Positions 9,036 through 17,695 are shown, numbered from the stretch's first letter. The stretch: DNA of 64,000 nucleotides from Enterococcus crotali (GCF_000633635.1 NZ_AYPQ01000007.1:50-64049); one strand, 5' to 3'. Program-made: numbers and translations. Notes: generated from the sequence alone by a model not told the origin.

Positions 9036-9128
9036 AGTAGATCAAGGTTGTTGTGAGCTTGGTGAAATAGTGTAATGATAGCTACTTGAGTGATTTCTAC
9101 ATTGTTTTTAAGTAGGAAGGAAGAGTAT

Positions 9129-10610
9129 ATGAACTATTGGAATCGAGCATTGTGTAGTGTGACAAGGAGAAAAGGAAAATCACTTATTTTATTTGCAGTT
9201 ATTTTTATATTAGGTAATGTTATTGCCGGATCGATCGCGATTCAGCAATCTACTGCAAATGTTGAAAAGAAAATCAAGCATGATTTAGGTGCTACTGTAA
9301 CTGTTGAGTTAGATTATGAAAAGTTGATGGATGAAGGTCAATCCTTTTCGCCTGAAGCTTTAACGGTCGGAGATATCAAAAAAATAGGGTCGTCGTCCTA
9401 TGTTAAAGAATTTGACTACAATGTGAAAACCAGTCTAATGGTAAAAAAAGTCAAAAGTTATGAAATGGAAAATGGTACAGCAGCAGTTAACATGCCAAAA
9501 GTATTGAATCTTAAAGGGAACAACTTAGTAGAACCAATGGATTTTAAAGATAAAAAAGTAAACTTAGTTGAGGGACGTACATTTAAGCAAGATGAGATCA
9601 ACAGCGGGAAAGATGTTGCAATCCTCTCAAAAAAAGTAGCAGAGGCAAATGGGTTTAATGTAGGAGATAAAGTTGTGCTGGATAGTTCCATCGTTGATTA
9701 TAAAGATGATGGTTCATTGGAAGAGCTAGGCAGCCAAGATCATCCAGTAGAAATTATTGGTCTGTTTGAACCGACAAGTGTTGAAAAGAAAAAATCAGAT
9801 GGCAAAGATAAAAAAGGGATGGACGAGCAATTTATGGAAACAGAGCAGTTCAATACTGTTTATATGCCAAATGAGGCTGTGATGAATATCAACAAAGCTG
9901 AATTTGAAAAAGGGAAATCATTGATACCAGATCGGTATAAAAAAGCTGACGGTACAGATGTGACAGAAGAAGAGATGAATCAAATCACGCCTGTATATGT
10001 TCTAAAATCACCAGAGGATGTGGAAGTCTTTAAGGAAGAAGCAAAATCGTTGATTCCAGAAGGCTTCAAGTTGAATGCTTCGACTGATCAATATGATCAA
10101 GTAGGTGGGACATTCAAAAAAATGTCACAAATTTCCGGTTATGTAGTGCTTTTAGCTATCGGTGCAACTTTGCTGATCATTTCACTAGTAGTCATTCTCT
10201 TCTTGCGTGACCGTAAACATGAATTAGGTATCTATCTATCTTTAGGTGAAACAAGAGTTAAAGTAATGCAACAGATTTTGATTGAATTGTTACTGATTAG
10301 TCTTGTTGCTATGTGTCTTTCTTTAGTTACAGGGAATATTCTTGGGAAAATGGTCTCAGAATCTTTGATTGCCAGTGATGCATTTTCACAAACTGGAGAT
10401 GCAGCAAGTAATGGTGGAATGATGATGGTCGGTGGAGGCTCTAGTTTGCCAACGTTAACAACCGAAGATGTCTCTAGTGCCTATGAAGTGAAGTTCTCAA
10501 TTAGCTATATCGTGACGTTCTTGATTGCAGGATTAAGTACAGTTTTACTGTCTGCGGTTTTACCTCTGACGTATGTTTTGCGCTTGAATCCAAAGAAAAT
10601 CATGATGTAG
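9129..10610 (+). CDS. FtsX/MacB-like ABC transporter permease (second)
   Basis: The 493-residue protein begins MNYWNRALCSVTRRKGKS. It has one N-terminal helix (about 19-40), a large external domain rich in Lys, Asp and Glu (about 45-340) and three C-terminal helices, the first near 345-370 and the last at the C-terminus (VTFLIAGLSTVLLSAVLPL). It has FtsX/MacB architecture with a glycine/methionine-rich loop (NGGMMMVGGGSS) before the last helix. I chose the ATG at 9129 because AGGAAGG sits 9 bases upstream; an in-frame start at 9090 has none. The cognate ATPase follows after 12 bases. About 90 bases separate it from the preceding ATPase, so a second promoter is possible. Confidence 0.88.
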   Translation: MNYWNRALCSVTRRKGKSLILFAVIFILGNVIAGSIAIQQSTANVEKKIKHDLGATVTVELDYEKLMDEGQSFSPEALTVGDIKKIGSSSYVKEFDYNVKTSLMVKKVKSYEMENGTAAVNMPKVLNLKGNNLVEPMDFKDKKVNLVEGRTFKQDEINSGKDVAILSKKVAEANGFNVGDKVVLDSSIVDYKDDGSLEELGSQDHPVEIIGLFEPTSVEKKKSDGKDKKGMDEQFMETEQFNTVYMPNEAVMNINKAEFEKGKSLIPDRYKKADGTDVTEEEMNQITPVYVLKSPEDVEVFKEEAKSLIPEGFKLNASTDQYDQVGGTFKKMSQISGYVVLLAIGATLLIISLVVILFLRDRKHELGIYLSLGETRVKVMQQILIELLLISLVAMCLSLVTGNILGKMVSESLIASDAFSQTGDAASNGGMMMVGGGSSLPTLTTEDVSSAYEVKFSISYIVTFLIAGLSTVLLSAVLPLTYVLRLNPKKIMM

Positions 10611-10622
10611 GAGGAAAACAAT

Positions 10623-11297
10623 ATGACAATTTTACAAACAAAAAACGTGAGCTATTTTTATCAAGACGGAGACAAACGTCGAATGATTTTACAAGATACA
10701 TCGATCAATTTTGAACAAGGACGATTTTACACGATTCTAGGCCAGTCTGGTTCAGGAAAAACAACCTTTCTTTCGTTGATCAGTGCATTGGATGAACCGA
10801 AATCTGGTGAGGTTTTATACAAAGGTCAAAATATCAAAACCATTGGACTAGAAAAGTATCGTAGAGATGATATCAGTATTATTTTTCAAAGTTACAATTT
10901 AGTCCCATATTTAACAGCGTTAGAAAATGTTTTAGTAGCAATGTCGATCACAGATAACGATATGCCTAAAGATAACCGTGAAGTAGCGTATAATTTATTG
11001 GATTATATCGGCATCAATAAAGCCAAAGCAGATCGTTTAGTCGGGCAATTATCAGGTGGAGAACAACAACGTGTGGCAATTGCTAGAGCGTTGGCGACCA
11101 ATGTCGATATTATACTAGCCGATGAGCCAACAGGAAATTTAGACGAAGGCATGGAACAAGAAATCGTGGATATCTTTAAAGATTTGGCTGAAACACATAA
11201 TAAATGTGTGATCGTTGTTACCCACTCCAATGAAATAGCAAAACAATCAGATAAAACCTATTTTCTTAAGCAAGGTGAGTTGATGTTGAATGAGTGA
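10623..11297 (+). CDS. ABC transporter ATP-binding protein (MacB/LolD type)
   Basis: The 224-residue ATPase has all catalytic motifs: Walker A GQSGSGKTT, Q-loop FQSYNLVPYLTA, signature LSGGEQQRVAIARALA, Walker B IILADEPTGNLD and the switch His in VVTHS. The pattern SGGEQQRVAIARAL with DEPTGNLD is typical of the MacB/LolD/FtsE group that drives FtsX-like permeases. AGGAGG precedes the ATG. The gene ends inside the start of the PASTA gene. It is the only fully competent ATPase of the operon and may power both permeases. Confidence 0.93.
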   Translation: MTILQTKNVSYFYQDGDKRRMILQDTSINFEQGRFYTILGQSGSGKTTFLSLISALDEPKSGEVLYKGQNIKTIGLEKYRRDDISIIFQSYNLVPYLTALENVLVAMSITDNDMPKDNREVAYNLLDYIGINKAKADRLVGQLSGGEQQRVAIARALATNVDIILADEPTGNLDEGMEQEIVDIFKDLAETHNKCVIVVTHSNEIAKQSDKTYFLKQGELMLNE

Positions 11298-12774
11298 TTT
11301 TCTATCTAATTTCAATAAATCAAATTATGATAGTACAAAGGAAAAAAAGCTGCAGGAAGGCTCTGAAAAAGAAGAAGCAACAAAACAGGAAGCAACGGCT
11401 TCTTCATCAAATGAACCTCAAACAAGGATCGGACCAGTCAATATGGCTGACCGAAAAGTTGATAGCTTCTCTGCTTCTTCTGAAGCGGAACAACCAACGA
11501 CTTCACAGACAAGAAGAAGTCAGTCAGAAGATGAAACAGAAATAGATCCTACGTATCATAAGAAAAGAAAACAAAAAATTTTACTGATCAGTATAGGTAG
11601 CTTTGCGGCACTTTGTATCCTGTATTTTGGTTATTATCAAATGACGCATGTGGAACTCCCTGACTTTGCAGGAAAAGATTTAGCGGAAGCACGTACATGG
11701 GCGACTGACAATAAAGTGAAATTAAAAGTGGATCAAACATATAGTGACAAGGTAGAAGCGAACAAAATAATTTCACAAAAAGTAAAAAAAGGCAGTAAAA
11801 TCAAAAAAGGAGCGGAATTAACAGTCGAAGCAAGCACCGGTGCTGATCCAGAAGAAAAATTGACGTTGCCTGACTTTATGGCGATGAAAAAATCAGAAGC
11901 TGAAAAATGGATCAAGGACAATAAAGCAGAGAACATATCGCTCATAGATGAATATAGTGATACCTTGGAAAAAGGCAAAGCTGCGCGCTTTGAAATTGTT
12001 AATAAAGAAGTCACGAAGGAAAATTACAAACGCAAAGACAAAGCCAATATGTATTATTCTAAAGGCAAAGAAACTTATGAAAAAAATATTTCTGTTCCTG
12101 ATTTCACGAAAAAAATGAAGACGGAAGTTGAAAGCTGGGCCAAAACAAATGATATCAAAGTGACCTATGAAGAGGCCAGCTCAGCAGAAATACCTGTAGA
12201 AAGCATTATTTCTCAAAGTATTGCTAAAGATCAAAAAGTTGCTAAGAAAGATAGCTTAACTGTCACCGTATCGCTTGGTAAAGGATTTATTGTACCGAAT
12301 TTTGCAGACTATACACAAGAAGAAGCAGGAAGTGCTGTAGAAGGATTGACCATTCAAGCCAAAAGTGTATTTACGAACAATGTGCCTTATGGACAATTGA
12401 TTTCCCAAAGTGTTGAAGCCGGAACTCAGTTAACAAGTAAGGATGACTTGAAAGTGAAAGTCTACTATTCAGCAGGTCAACCGTACCTTAAAGATTTAAG
12501 AGGAAATACCTTAGAAGGTGATTTACAAAAACAATTTTATGAGGAATTTCAATCAAAAGGTGCAAATATTCAGTATACGGTCAGGTATGTTGACTCGGCA
12601 GAACCTAAAGGAACAGTTGTTGGAATGAGTGCGTATAATCTGTATGTCCCACTAGACTATACAGTCGCTTTGGATATCAGCTTAGGGAATTTAGAGGGAG
12701 CAGAAAATCAATCACCTAAAGCTTCTGGTAATGATTCTGCCAAGGAACCAGATTCGAAAGAAAAGTCACACTAG
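11290..12774 (+). CDS. Single-pass membrane protein with PASTA domains, no kinase domain
   Basis: The 494-residue protein has a hydrophilic cytoplasmic N-terminus rich in Ser, Glu and Gln (about 1-92), one membrane helix near 97-117 (ILLISIGSFAALCILYFGYY) and an extracellular part of repeated PASTA-like units. Each unit opens with a Pro-[DN]-Phe element (ELPDFAGK, TLPDFMAM, SVPDFTKK, IVPNFADY) and ends with a beta strand such as LTVEAS or LTVTVS. PASTA domains bind peptidoglycan fragments or beta-lactams and normally sit on Ser/Thr kinases or PBPs. Here there is no kinase. Overlap with the ABC ATPase gene places it in the transporter operon, possibly as a wall-sensing partner (inference). Confidence 0.85.
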   Translation: MSDFLSNFNKSNYDSTKEKKLQEGSEKEEATKQEATASSSNEPQTRIGPVNMADRKVDSFSASSEAEQPTTSQTRRSQSEDETEIDPTYHKKRKQKILLISIGSFAALCILYFGYYQMTHVELPDFAGKDLAEARTWATDNKVKLKVDQTYSDKVEANKIISQKVKKGSKIKKGAELTVEASTGADPEEKLTLPDFMAMKKSEAEKWIKDNKAENISLIDEYSDTLEKGKAARFEIVNKEVTKENYKRKDKANMYYSKGKETYEKNISVPDFTKKMKTEVESWAKTNDIKVTYEEASSAEIPVESIISQSIAKDQKVAKKDSLTVTVSLGKGFIVPNFADYTQEEAGSAVEGLTIQAKSVFTNNVPYGQLISQSVEAGTQLTSKDDLKVKVYYSAGQPYLKDLRGNTLEGDLQKQFYEEFQSKGANIQYTVRYVDSAEPKGTVVGMSAYNLYVPLDYTVALDISLGNLEGAENQSPKASGNDSAKEPDSKEKSH

Positions 12775-12796
12775 CATATAAATAGAATCGTAAAGT

Positions 12797-12834
12797 AAGA
12801 AATCAGGTGTTGTTTTCATCTGGTTTCTTTTTTT
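12797..12834 (+). terminator. Intrinsic terminator closing the TCS-ABC-PASTA operon
   Basis: AGAAATCAGGTG at 12798-12809 pairs with CATCTGGTTTCT at 12817-12828 with two G-U type mismatches. It is followed by seven T. Confidence 0.85.
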
Positions 12835-12835
12835 A

Positions 12836-13297
12836 GTACAAAGCAATTGTTCACCTGAAAAATAAGAATTCAATGAGAAGGGTTTTCCTGTGTTAGATGT
12901 CAGGAAAATGGAGCAGTTTTTTTAATTAGTTTATTTAAATGTAAATTGTATTTTTACTAAGAATAAAAAAATAAAAGGATTGGTTTTGAGTGGTTTTATT
13001 TTCTACTTAAATAAAGTTATGGAGCGCTTTAGTTTATTTATTGGTCTTTTTTTATTTTTTATATTTGGAATTATAGTGTCTATTTGAATTTTTAAAGTTT
13101 TTAAAAGCAGAAAAATACTTATTTTTTTTGTTTTTTAGATAAAATGGATTTTGCTTATTTTCTCATGAAATCCTCCTTTTTATAGAGATTATCAAAGTTT
13201 TCAGAGGTTAGTATAAAATATTGAAAAATTTTACTATAAAAGCATGATATAATTTACACAGAAGAAGTTTTTGTTAGATTAGAGGTGATAAACTATT
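12836..13297. other. AT-rich intergenic region
   Basis: This 460-bp stretch is very AT-rich with long T runs and no convincing gene. A 22-codon hydrophobic reading frame (13019-13087, starting MERFSLFIGLFLF) lacks a ribosome site. A TATAAT box near 13250 probably belongs to the MazF-like gene downstream. The base composition differs from the neighbours and may mark an old insertion or deletion point. Confidence 0.4.
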
Positions 13298-13639
13298 ATG
13301 ATGCGAAGGGGAGAAATCTTTTATGCGAACCTCTCGCCTGTTGTTGGTTCAGAGCAAGGAGGGATTAGGCCAGTATTGATTATTCAAAATAACAAGGGGA
13401 ACTTATTTAGTCCAACGTTGATCGTTGCACCAATCACTAGAAATGTAAATAAAAAAATGCAGCCGACACAGGTCAAGGTGGATATACCTCATGACGATCG
13501 AATGACACCGTCGTTGGTATTACTGGAACAGATCCGAACATTGGATAAAGAACGAATCCTTCACAAAATTTGTCAGTTACAAGAAGACGATATGTTGAAG
13601 GTCAACCAAGCACTGAAAATAAGTATTGGTATTCGTTGA
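13298..13639 (+). CDS. MazF/PemK-family endoribonuclease toxin, solitary
   Basis: The protein of about 113 residues reads RRGEIFYANLSPVVGSEQGG and then IRPVLIIQNN, the MazF/PemK fold. The catalytic Arg (GGIRPV) and Thr (SPTLIVAPIT) are both present. MazF enzymes cut mRNA at short single-stranded motifs and are normally blocked by a MazE antitoxin encoded just upstream. No antitoxin gene is seen: the upstream 460 bases are non-coding. AGAGGTG precedes two adjacent ATG codons (13298 and 13301). It is about 55-60% identical by eye to the second MazF of this window (35542), with a shorter C-terminus. Confidence 0.88.
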   Translation: MMRRGEIFYANLSPVVGSEQGGIRPVLIIQNNKGNLFSPTLIVAPITRNVNKKMQPTQVKVDIPHDDRMTPSLVLLEQIRTLDKERILHKICQLQEDDMLKVNQALKISIGIR

Positions 13640-13963
13640 ATAAGGAGTAGTACATAGGTAAAGATATACATAAATATTCGTAAACAAAGGATTGAAATAA
13701 TTAGGGTAATAAGTAGACCGAGCAATTCGCGAATATGCTTTTTGGATAATCAAAATGGACGAGCTAGGCTGAGATGAGGGTGTTTTTCACCGTTTGTCTC
13801 AGTCTATTTCAGTGTATAGAAATTAGACTGAGTGAGAAGAGGTACGGAACGATTTTTAGTTATCTGCTGTTGTATTATTTAGATATAGTGAGAGTTATGG
13901 TAAGAGAGTTTTTTGAATTTTTTAGAATTTATCGTTATAGTATAAAGGAAGGAGACGATATGG
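13640..13963. other. Intergenic region with an imperfect hairpin
   Basis: No gene is supported here. An imperfect hairpin at about 13765-13806 (GGCTGAGA...GGTG, loop TTTTT, CACC...TCTCAGTC) could terminate the MazF transcript although it has no T-run. An 88-codon frame overlapping the start of the oxidoreductase has no ribosome site or protein-like composition. Confidence 0.4.
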
Positions 13964-14935
13964 ATGAAGACGATTCGGTATGGTATTTTAAGTACAGCGC
14001 AAATCGTGCCTCGCTTTGTGGCTGGAATCAAGCAAAGTAAAGTAGGAGAAGCTACGGCGATTGCTTCACGAAGTTTGGAAAAAGCAGAGCGAATGGCAAA
14101 GGAATTGGGGATTTCCAAAGCATATGGCAGTTATGAGGCATTGTGTAAAGATGAAGCTATAGATATTATCTATGTGGCTACCTATAACAAGGGACACTAT
14201 GAAGCGGCGAAAATGGCTTTAACACATCAGAAACATGTTTTAGTTGAAAAGCCTTTTACTTTAGAAGTTTCACAAGCAGAAGAACTGTTTGAATTGGCAG
14301 AAAAAAAGGGTTGTTTCTTAATGGAAGCACAAAAATCTGTTTTTTTACCGATCAGCGAACAAGTAAAACATATCCTCCAGCAAAATAAAATCGGCGAGGT
14401 TCGTTGGATGCAATCGACGACCTCTTATCCAAATGTAGAGCATATCAGTTGGTTTCATTCATTAGAAGCAGGCGGGGGCACTTTGCGTGGTTCTGGCAGT
14501 TATCCAATTCAGTATATGCAATTTATGTTGGGCCATTCTATTGAAGAGTATAGTGGTAGCGTAACGAGAAACAAAGGTACAACAGATGATCAAGTGACTT
14601 TGGCTCTAAAGTTTCAAAATCAAGTGTTGGGGAATATTTTTATTTCCGTAAAAGTAGATATTCCAAGTAAAATGACGATTTATGGTGAGAAAGGCCGCAT
14701 CGAAATTCCTTATTTTTGGAAAGCTAAGCAGGCGGTTGTTTACTATGCAGATGGTAGTCAAGAGGAGTTGCTGGGTGAATTTGCAAGTGAGTTTGTTTTT
14801 GAAGTGGATCATGTGAATGACTGTCTACAAGAACAGTTGATTGAAAGTCCGATTATGACAAAACAGATGACGCTAGACACTGTCCGCTTGGTAGAACAAC
14901 TTTATACAAAATGGCTCAAAGCAGATAATATATAG
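13964..14935 (+). CDS. Gfo/Idh/MocA-family NAD(P)-dependent oxidoreductase
   Basis: The 323-residue protein opens with a Rossmann fold (YGILSTAQIVPRFVAGI, in place of GxGxxG) and has the family EKP motif (HVLVEKPFTLE, about residues 90-100). A C-terminal alpha/beta domain follows (SFHSLEAGGGTLRGSG-type segment near 165-180). This group includes dihydrodiol and sugar dehydrogenases; the substrate is unknown. AAGGAGG lies about 10 bases before the ATG at 13964. It stands alone, followed by a promoter and a terminator that appear to delimit an RNA gene. Confidence 0.88.
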   Translation: MKTIRYGILSTAQIVPRFVAGIKQSKVGEATAIASRSLEKAERMAKELGISKAYGSYEALCKDEAIDIIYVATYNKGHYEAAKMALTHQKHVLVEKPFTLEVSQAEELFELAEKKGCFLMEAQKSVFLPISEQVKHILQQNKIGEVRWMQSTTSYPNVEHISWFHSLEAGGGTLRGSGSYPIQYMQFMLGHSIEEYSGSVTRNKGTTDDQVTLALKFQNQVLGNIFISVKVDIPSKMTIYGEKGRIEIPYFWKAKQAVVYYADGSQEELLGEFASEFVFEVDHVNDCLQEQLIESPIMTKQMTLDTVRLVEQLYTKWLKADNI

Positions 14936-14941
14936 AAGCAG

Positions 14942-14970
14942 TTGCAATCATAGGTTATCTGTGTTAAAGT
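14942..14970 (+). promoter_or_regulatory. Sigma-A type promoter for the ncRNA candidate
   Basis: TTGCAA (14942-14947), a 17-base spacer and TAAAGT (14965-14970) form a plausible sigma-A promoter. It points into the structured RNA region that ends at a strong terminator. Confidence 0.55.
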
Positions 14971-14976
14971 AATTCT

Positions 14977-15175
14977 CATGCGACGAGTTGACTTAATCAG
15001 ACAGCTTAGGCTGTTCCGTTTTGACGGCTAGTGATTAACAAAACAACAGAGGCACATATGTTAAATCATACCTACCGGATGTAGGCGTGTCGGATAAATA
15101 TTTTTGTGGAGAAGATGTTATCTATTTATTTTTATAAATACTGTGGTAAAAAAGAAGACTTCGGTCTTCTTTTTT
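14977..15175 (+). ncRNA. Candidate structured RNA of about 200 nt
   Basis: The region between a promoter-like sequence and a strong terminator has no gene but much secondary structure. TTAATCA (about 14993) pairs with TGATTAA (about 15034), enclosing hairpins CAGC-TTAG-GCTG and CCGT-TTTG-ACGG, which gives a three-way junction. A further hairpin CCTAC-CGGAT-GTAGG follows near 15090. The terminator is GAAGAC-TTCG-GTCTTC with flanking A and T runs (15150-15175). I cannot assign it to a known RNA or riboswitch family. It could be a trans-acting small RNA. Confidence 0.5.
15148..15175 (+). terminator. Intrinsic terminator with UUCG tetraloop
   Basis: GAAGAC (15154-15159), loop TTCG and GTCTTC (15164-15169) are extended by A and T runs on the two sides and end in TTTTT. 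A C(UUCG)G tetraloop is exceptionally stable. Confidence 0.9.
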
Positions 15176-15340
15176 GCTGTGACAAGAGTTGGTGCAAAAA
15201 CTATTTAATAATAGATAAATTTTGTTGCACTAAAAAAATCACTTGAAAACCCAGCATCTACGCATGGAAAATTTGGATGAAGCATTATAAAATAACGAAT
15301 AAAGAAATTTAAATCGTTGAATAAAAATAGTATACTAAGA

Positions 15341-15371
15341 AAGTTGCACTTGTGTAAGTGCAACTTTTTTG
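15341..15371 (+). promoter_or_regulatory. GTTGCACTT inverted repeat upstream of the PRD regulator gene
   Basis: A nearly perfect inverted repeat with half-sites AAGTTGCACTT (15341-15351) and AAGTGCAACTT lies 4 bases after a TATACT box (15331-15336), runs into a T6 tract and ends 64 bases before the PRD regulator start. It may be an operator at the transcription start, an early terminator/attenuator, or both. The same GTTGCACT core occurs at 15224-15231 and at 20082-20089 before the EIIC gene. Confidence 0.5.
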
Positions 15372-15434
15372 TGTTGTTATGCAATAAAAATCAAGCTATA
15401 GTTCAAGTGTAAGGGAAAGAAAGTTGGTGAGTTT

Positions 15435-17312
15435 ATGTCACTGCACTTATCAAAACGAGAAATAAAAATCTTGTTATTGCTTTTAGATTTAGAAGAAAGT
15501 GTTACTACAAAAGAATTGGCAGAAACGTTTCAAGTCAGCGTAAGAACGATCAAATATGATTTGGAGAATGTTCGTGATTGGTTTAAAGAACAGAATGTTT
15601 TACTGCAGACGCGCCGTAATAAAGGTATTTGGCTGGAACTACCTGATTCAGAACGATTGACCTTGAAAAATGAAATTATCGAGGTGGAGCGCTTTGAAAC
15701 CTATCCTGATCAGGAGTTACGAGTAAATCAATTGATTTTCCGTTTATTGCTGGCACCTGATTGTTTAACTTCTCAGGAGTTGGCAGATGAAATCCAAGTT
15801 AGCAGAAATACAATTGTCAGTGATTTAGATCGTGTACAAGAGTTGATCCAGACGTATGGTCTTGTACTGAACAGGCAAAGTCGTCAAGGATTTTCAATCA
15901 TAGGAGAAGAAAGTAAAATCCGCTTGTTGATGGAATACATCACACAAAAAGAAATAACAGAGTATGATATTTATCAAATTATGAGCTATTTTGTTCAATC
16001 TGGGCAACAGAAAAAAATGCAGGAAGTTCATGTTGGCGTCAATACGATCTTTCAAAAAATTTATCAAGTTGCGTTAAAAGAAATGACAAACCTTTTAGAT
16101 CCTTCTTTATTTGATCAGTTTAATTATGCAGAAATTCTGTCGATCACATTACGAGTAGCGATCGCAACTTCTAGAATGCAGCTACACCATACTGTTGGTG
16201 GTTATAAAATGTTGACGAATCAAAATGTACTCCAGCAAAAACAAGAATTGCCCTTTCTATTGATGAAAAAGGTTTTCGACTTTTATGAGTTGCCACTTTT
16301 AGCAGATGAGTATTTCTATATTTATAGTGATGTGTTTGTAGCCAATAATCAGCAGGATATTGTTAGTTTGACTGAAGAGCTGATCAAGGACGTGTCAGAA
16401 GAACTCAAGTTTCCTTTTTACCGTGATCGGCAATTGTTTACCAATCTTTTTGCTCATTTATCTTTGCGATTAACAAAGAAACATCTTTTTATAAATGAAT
16501 ATAATCCGTTTGTTGATGACATCAAGGCCAAGTACCCACAATTATTTTCTGCAATCCAACTTGCTAGTCAAAGCGACATTGTAGGTTCGGCATTGTTGAT
16601 TAACGATTCATTTATTGCTTATATTGCGCTGCACTTTTTAGTGGCTTACGAAAAAAATCAGCATGAAGTCAATGTAGTTCGGATCGTTTATGTATGTTCA
16701 ACAGGGTTGGGTGTAACCAGCCTGATTGAACAGAAAATTCTAGAGGAAGTCGCTAATGTTGAGATTGCAGGTTTTGCTTCTGTTTTAAATGCGGTGGATA
16801 CAATAGAGGAAAAGAATCCAGATTTGGTCTTAAGTATTTTTCCAATTGAAATCGTAAATCGACCGTTCGTAAAAGTGAATCCATTACCAACGGAATCTGA
16901 TATTCATAGCATCCAAGAAGAAGTCAATAAAATTTTGACACATGCAAAAACTGGCAAGGGACCACGTTTGATCCCACGTCAGCAAATTAAAGAAAAACAA
17001 GGAATCGAAGTGGAAAGCCGAGATATTCTCGTACGAGCTTATGTGATTTATGAAGAATTGCTAAAGGCATTTGCCGAAAAATTGACACAAGAATATAAAG
17101 AAGCATTTTTGCTTCATGTGATGTTGATGGTCCATCGGATCACGTTTGATAGTCAATACGAAAATGAGGGAAATGTAGTCAAAGAAACCTTGTTGGCACA
17201 GCAAGAATTAGTGGAACAAATTGAACGGATTTTTGCTAAAAATGATTTAATGGTTAATCAAGCAGAAATTACTGCTTTATTGAATTATATAAGAGAGGAG
17301 GAGCACGCATGA
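15435..17312 (+). CDS. PRD-containing transcriptional regulator (MtlR/LicR type)
   Basis: The 625-residue regulator has an N-terminal HTH (KREIKILLLLLDLEESVTTK), a second HTH with an Mga-like segment (about 80-140) and PRD-type helical domains (about 190-400). A PTS EIIB-like domain follows with Cys421 in VYVCSTGLGVTS, then a C-terminal PRD-like segment with LLHVMLMVHR. Such proteins activate catabolic operons and are controlled by PTS phosphorylation of PRD histidines and the EIIB-like cysteine. It corresponds to the regulator heading the EF_0829-EF_0839 type operon. A start at 15435 fits the HTH boundary although the ribosome site is weak. It overlaps the next gene (ATGA). Confidence 0.9.
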   Translation: MSLHLSKREIKILLLLLDLEESVTTKELAETFQVSVRTIKYDLENVRDWFKEQNVLLQTRRNKGIWLELPDSERLTLKNEIIEVERFETYPDQELRVNQLIFRLLLAPDCLTSQELADEIQVSRNTIVSDLDRVQELIQTYGLVLNRQSRQGFSIIGEESKIRLLMEYITQKEITEYDIYQIMSYFVQSGQQKKMQEVHVGVNTIFQKIYQVALKEMTNLLDPSLFDQFNYAEILSITLRVAIATSRMQLHHTVGGYKMLTNQNVLQQKQELPFLLMKKVFDFYELPLLADEYFYIYSDVFVANNQQDIVSLTEELIKDVSEELKFPFYRDRQLFTNLFAHLSLRLTKKHLFINEYNPFVDDIKAKYPQLFSAIQLASQSDIVGSALLINDSFIAYIALHFLVAYEKNQHEVNVVRIVYVCSTGLGVTSLIEQKILEEVANVEIAGFASVLNAVDTIEEKNPDLVLSIFPIEIVNRPFVKVNPLPTESDIHSIQEEVNKILTHAKTGKGPRLIPRQQIKEKQGIEVESRDILVRAYVIYEELLKAFAEKLTQEYKEAFLLHVMLMVHRITFDSQYENEGNVVKETLLAQQELVEQIERIFAKNDLMVNQAEITALLNYIREEEHA

Positions 17313-17647
17313 AGTTGAATGACGATGCTCAAAAAATCATTGATGAAAGTTCAAATCAAGTTGAGTTGGAAGCATCACTGGAAAAAATCAGCACATTGTT
17401 AGTAGAACAGATGATTCAACCGACTGAGTTGCAATGGACGATTTTGATCAATCATGTCAATGAAATGATCAAACGCTCAATTGCTGGAGAAAAAATGTCA
17501 GGTGTTGATCCAATAATGTTTGAAGAAGTGTCTAAAGAGGCCTTAACAATTGCGGATCAAGTGGTTCAGCATATTGGTAATTTGCCGCAAGATGAAATGT
17601 ATGTATTATCGATTCATTTTGAAGCGGCAAGACAAAACGAAGAATAA
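17309..17647 (+). CDS. Stand-alone PRD domain protein (EF_0829/AHA_3910 family)
   Basis: The 112-residue protein is a single PRD-like helical domain with candidate phosphorylatable histidines His49 (LINHVNEM) and one near residue 102 (LSIHFEAA). It has no DNA-binding domain. The start overlaps the stop of the large PRD regulator, after GGAGGAG, so the two are probably translated together. It may titrate or modulate the large regulator, or carry a phosphoryl group between PTS components (inference). From memory, TIGRFAMs describes this family as linked to the SFCGS/DUF4310-4312 genes that follow here. Confidence 0.82.
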   Translation: MKLNDDAQKIIDESSNQVELEASLEKISTLLVEQMIQPTELQWTILINHVNEMIKRSIAGEKMSGVDPIMFEEVSKEALTIADQVVQHIGNLPQDEMYVLSIHFEAARQNEE

Positions 17648-17690
17648 GCGAGAACAGCTAAATGAGCCTGTTCAGCTTTAAAAATTGGAG
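17646..17690 (+). repeat. Partial copy (3' end) of the dispersed intergenic repeat
   Basis: TGAGCCTGTTCAGCTTTAAA followed by AATTGGAGG matches the end of the full copies at 18062 and 29155. It also forms a small hairpin GAACAG/CTGTTC. The repeat ends directly at the ribosome binding site of the SFCGS gene. Confidence 0.5.
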
Positions 17691-17695
17691 GAATT

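Noticed and set aside
11294-11545. Basic 83-codon frame inside the PASTA gene
   Set aside because: It is a shadow of the PASTA gene: it lies entirely inside it in another frame, without a ribosome site.
13019-13087. 22-codon hydrophobic frame in the AT-rich gap, considered as a type I toxin
   Set aside because: It has no ribosome site, no antisense RNA promoter that I can see, and T-rich DNA gives such frames by chance.
13155-13166. Perfect Shine-Dalgarno AAAGGAGG followed by ATG on the minus strand
   Set aside because: The frame is ATG AGA AAA TAA, a three-residue peptide, and neighbouring frames also stop quickly. It may be a relic but nothing can be supported.
13774-14040. 88-codon plus-strand frame before the Gfo/Idh/MocA gene
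   Set aside because: It has no ribosome site, overlaps the well supported oxidoreductase start in another frame, and its composition is not protein-like.
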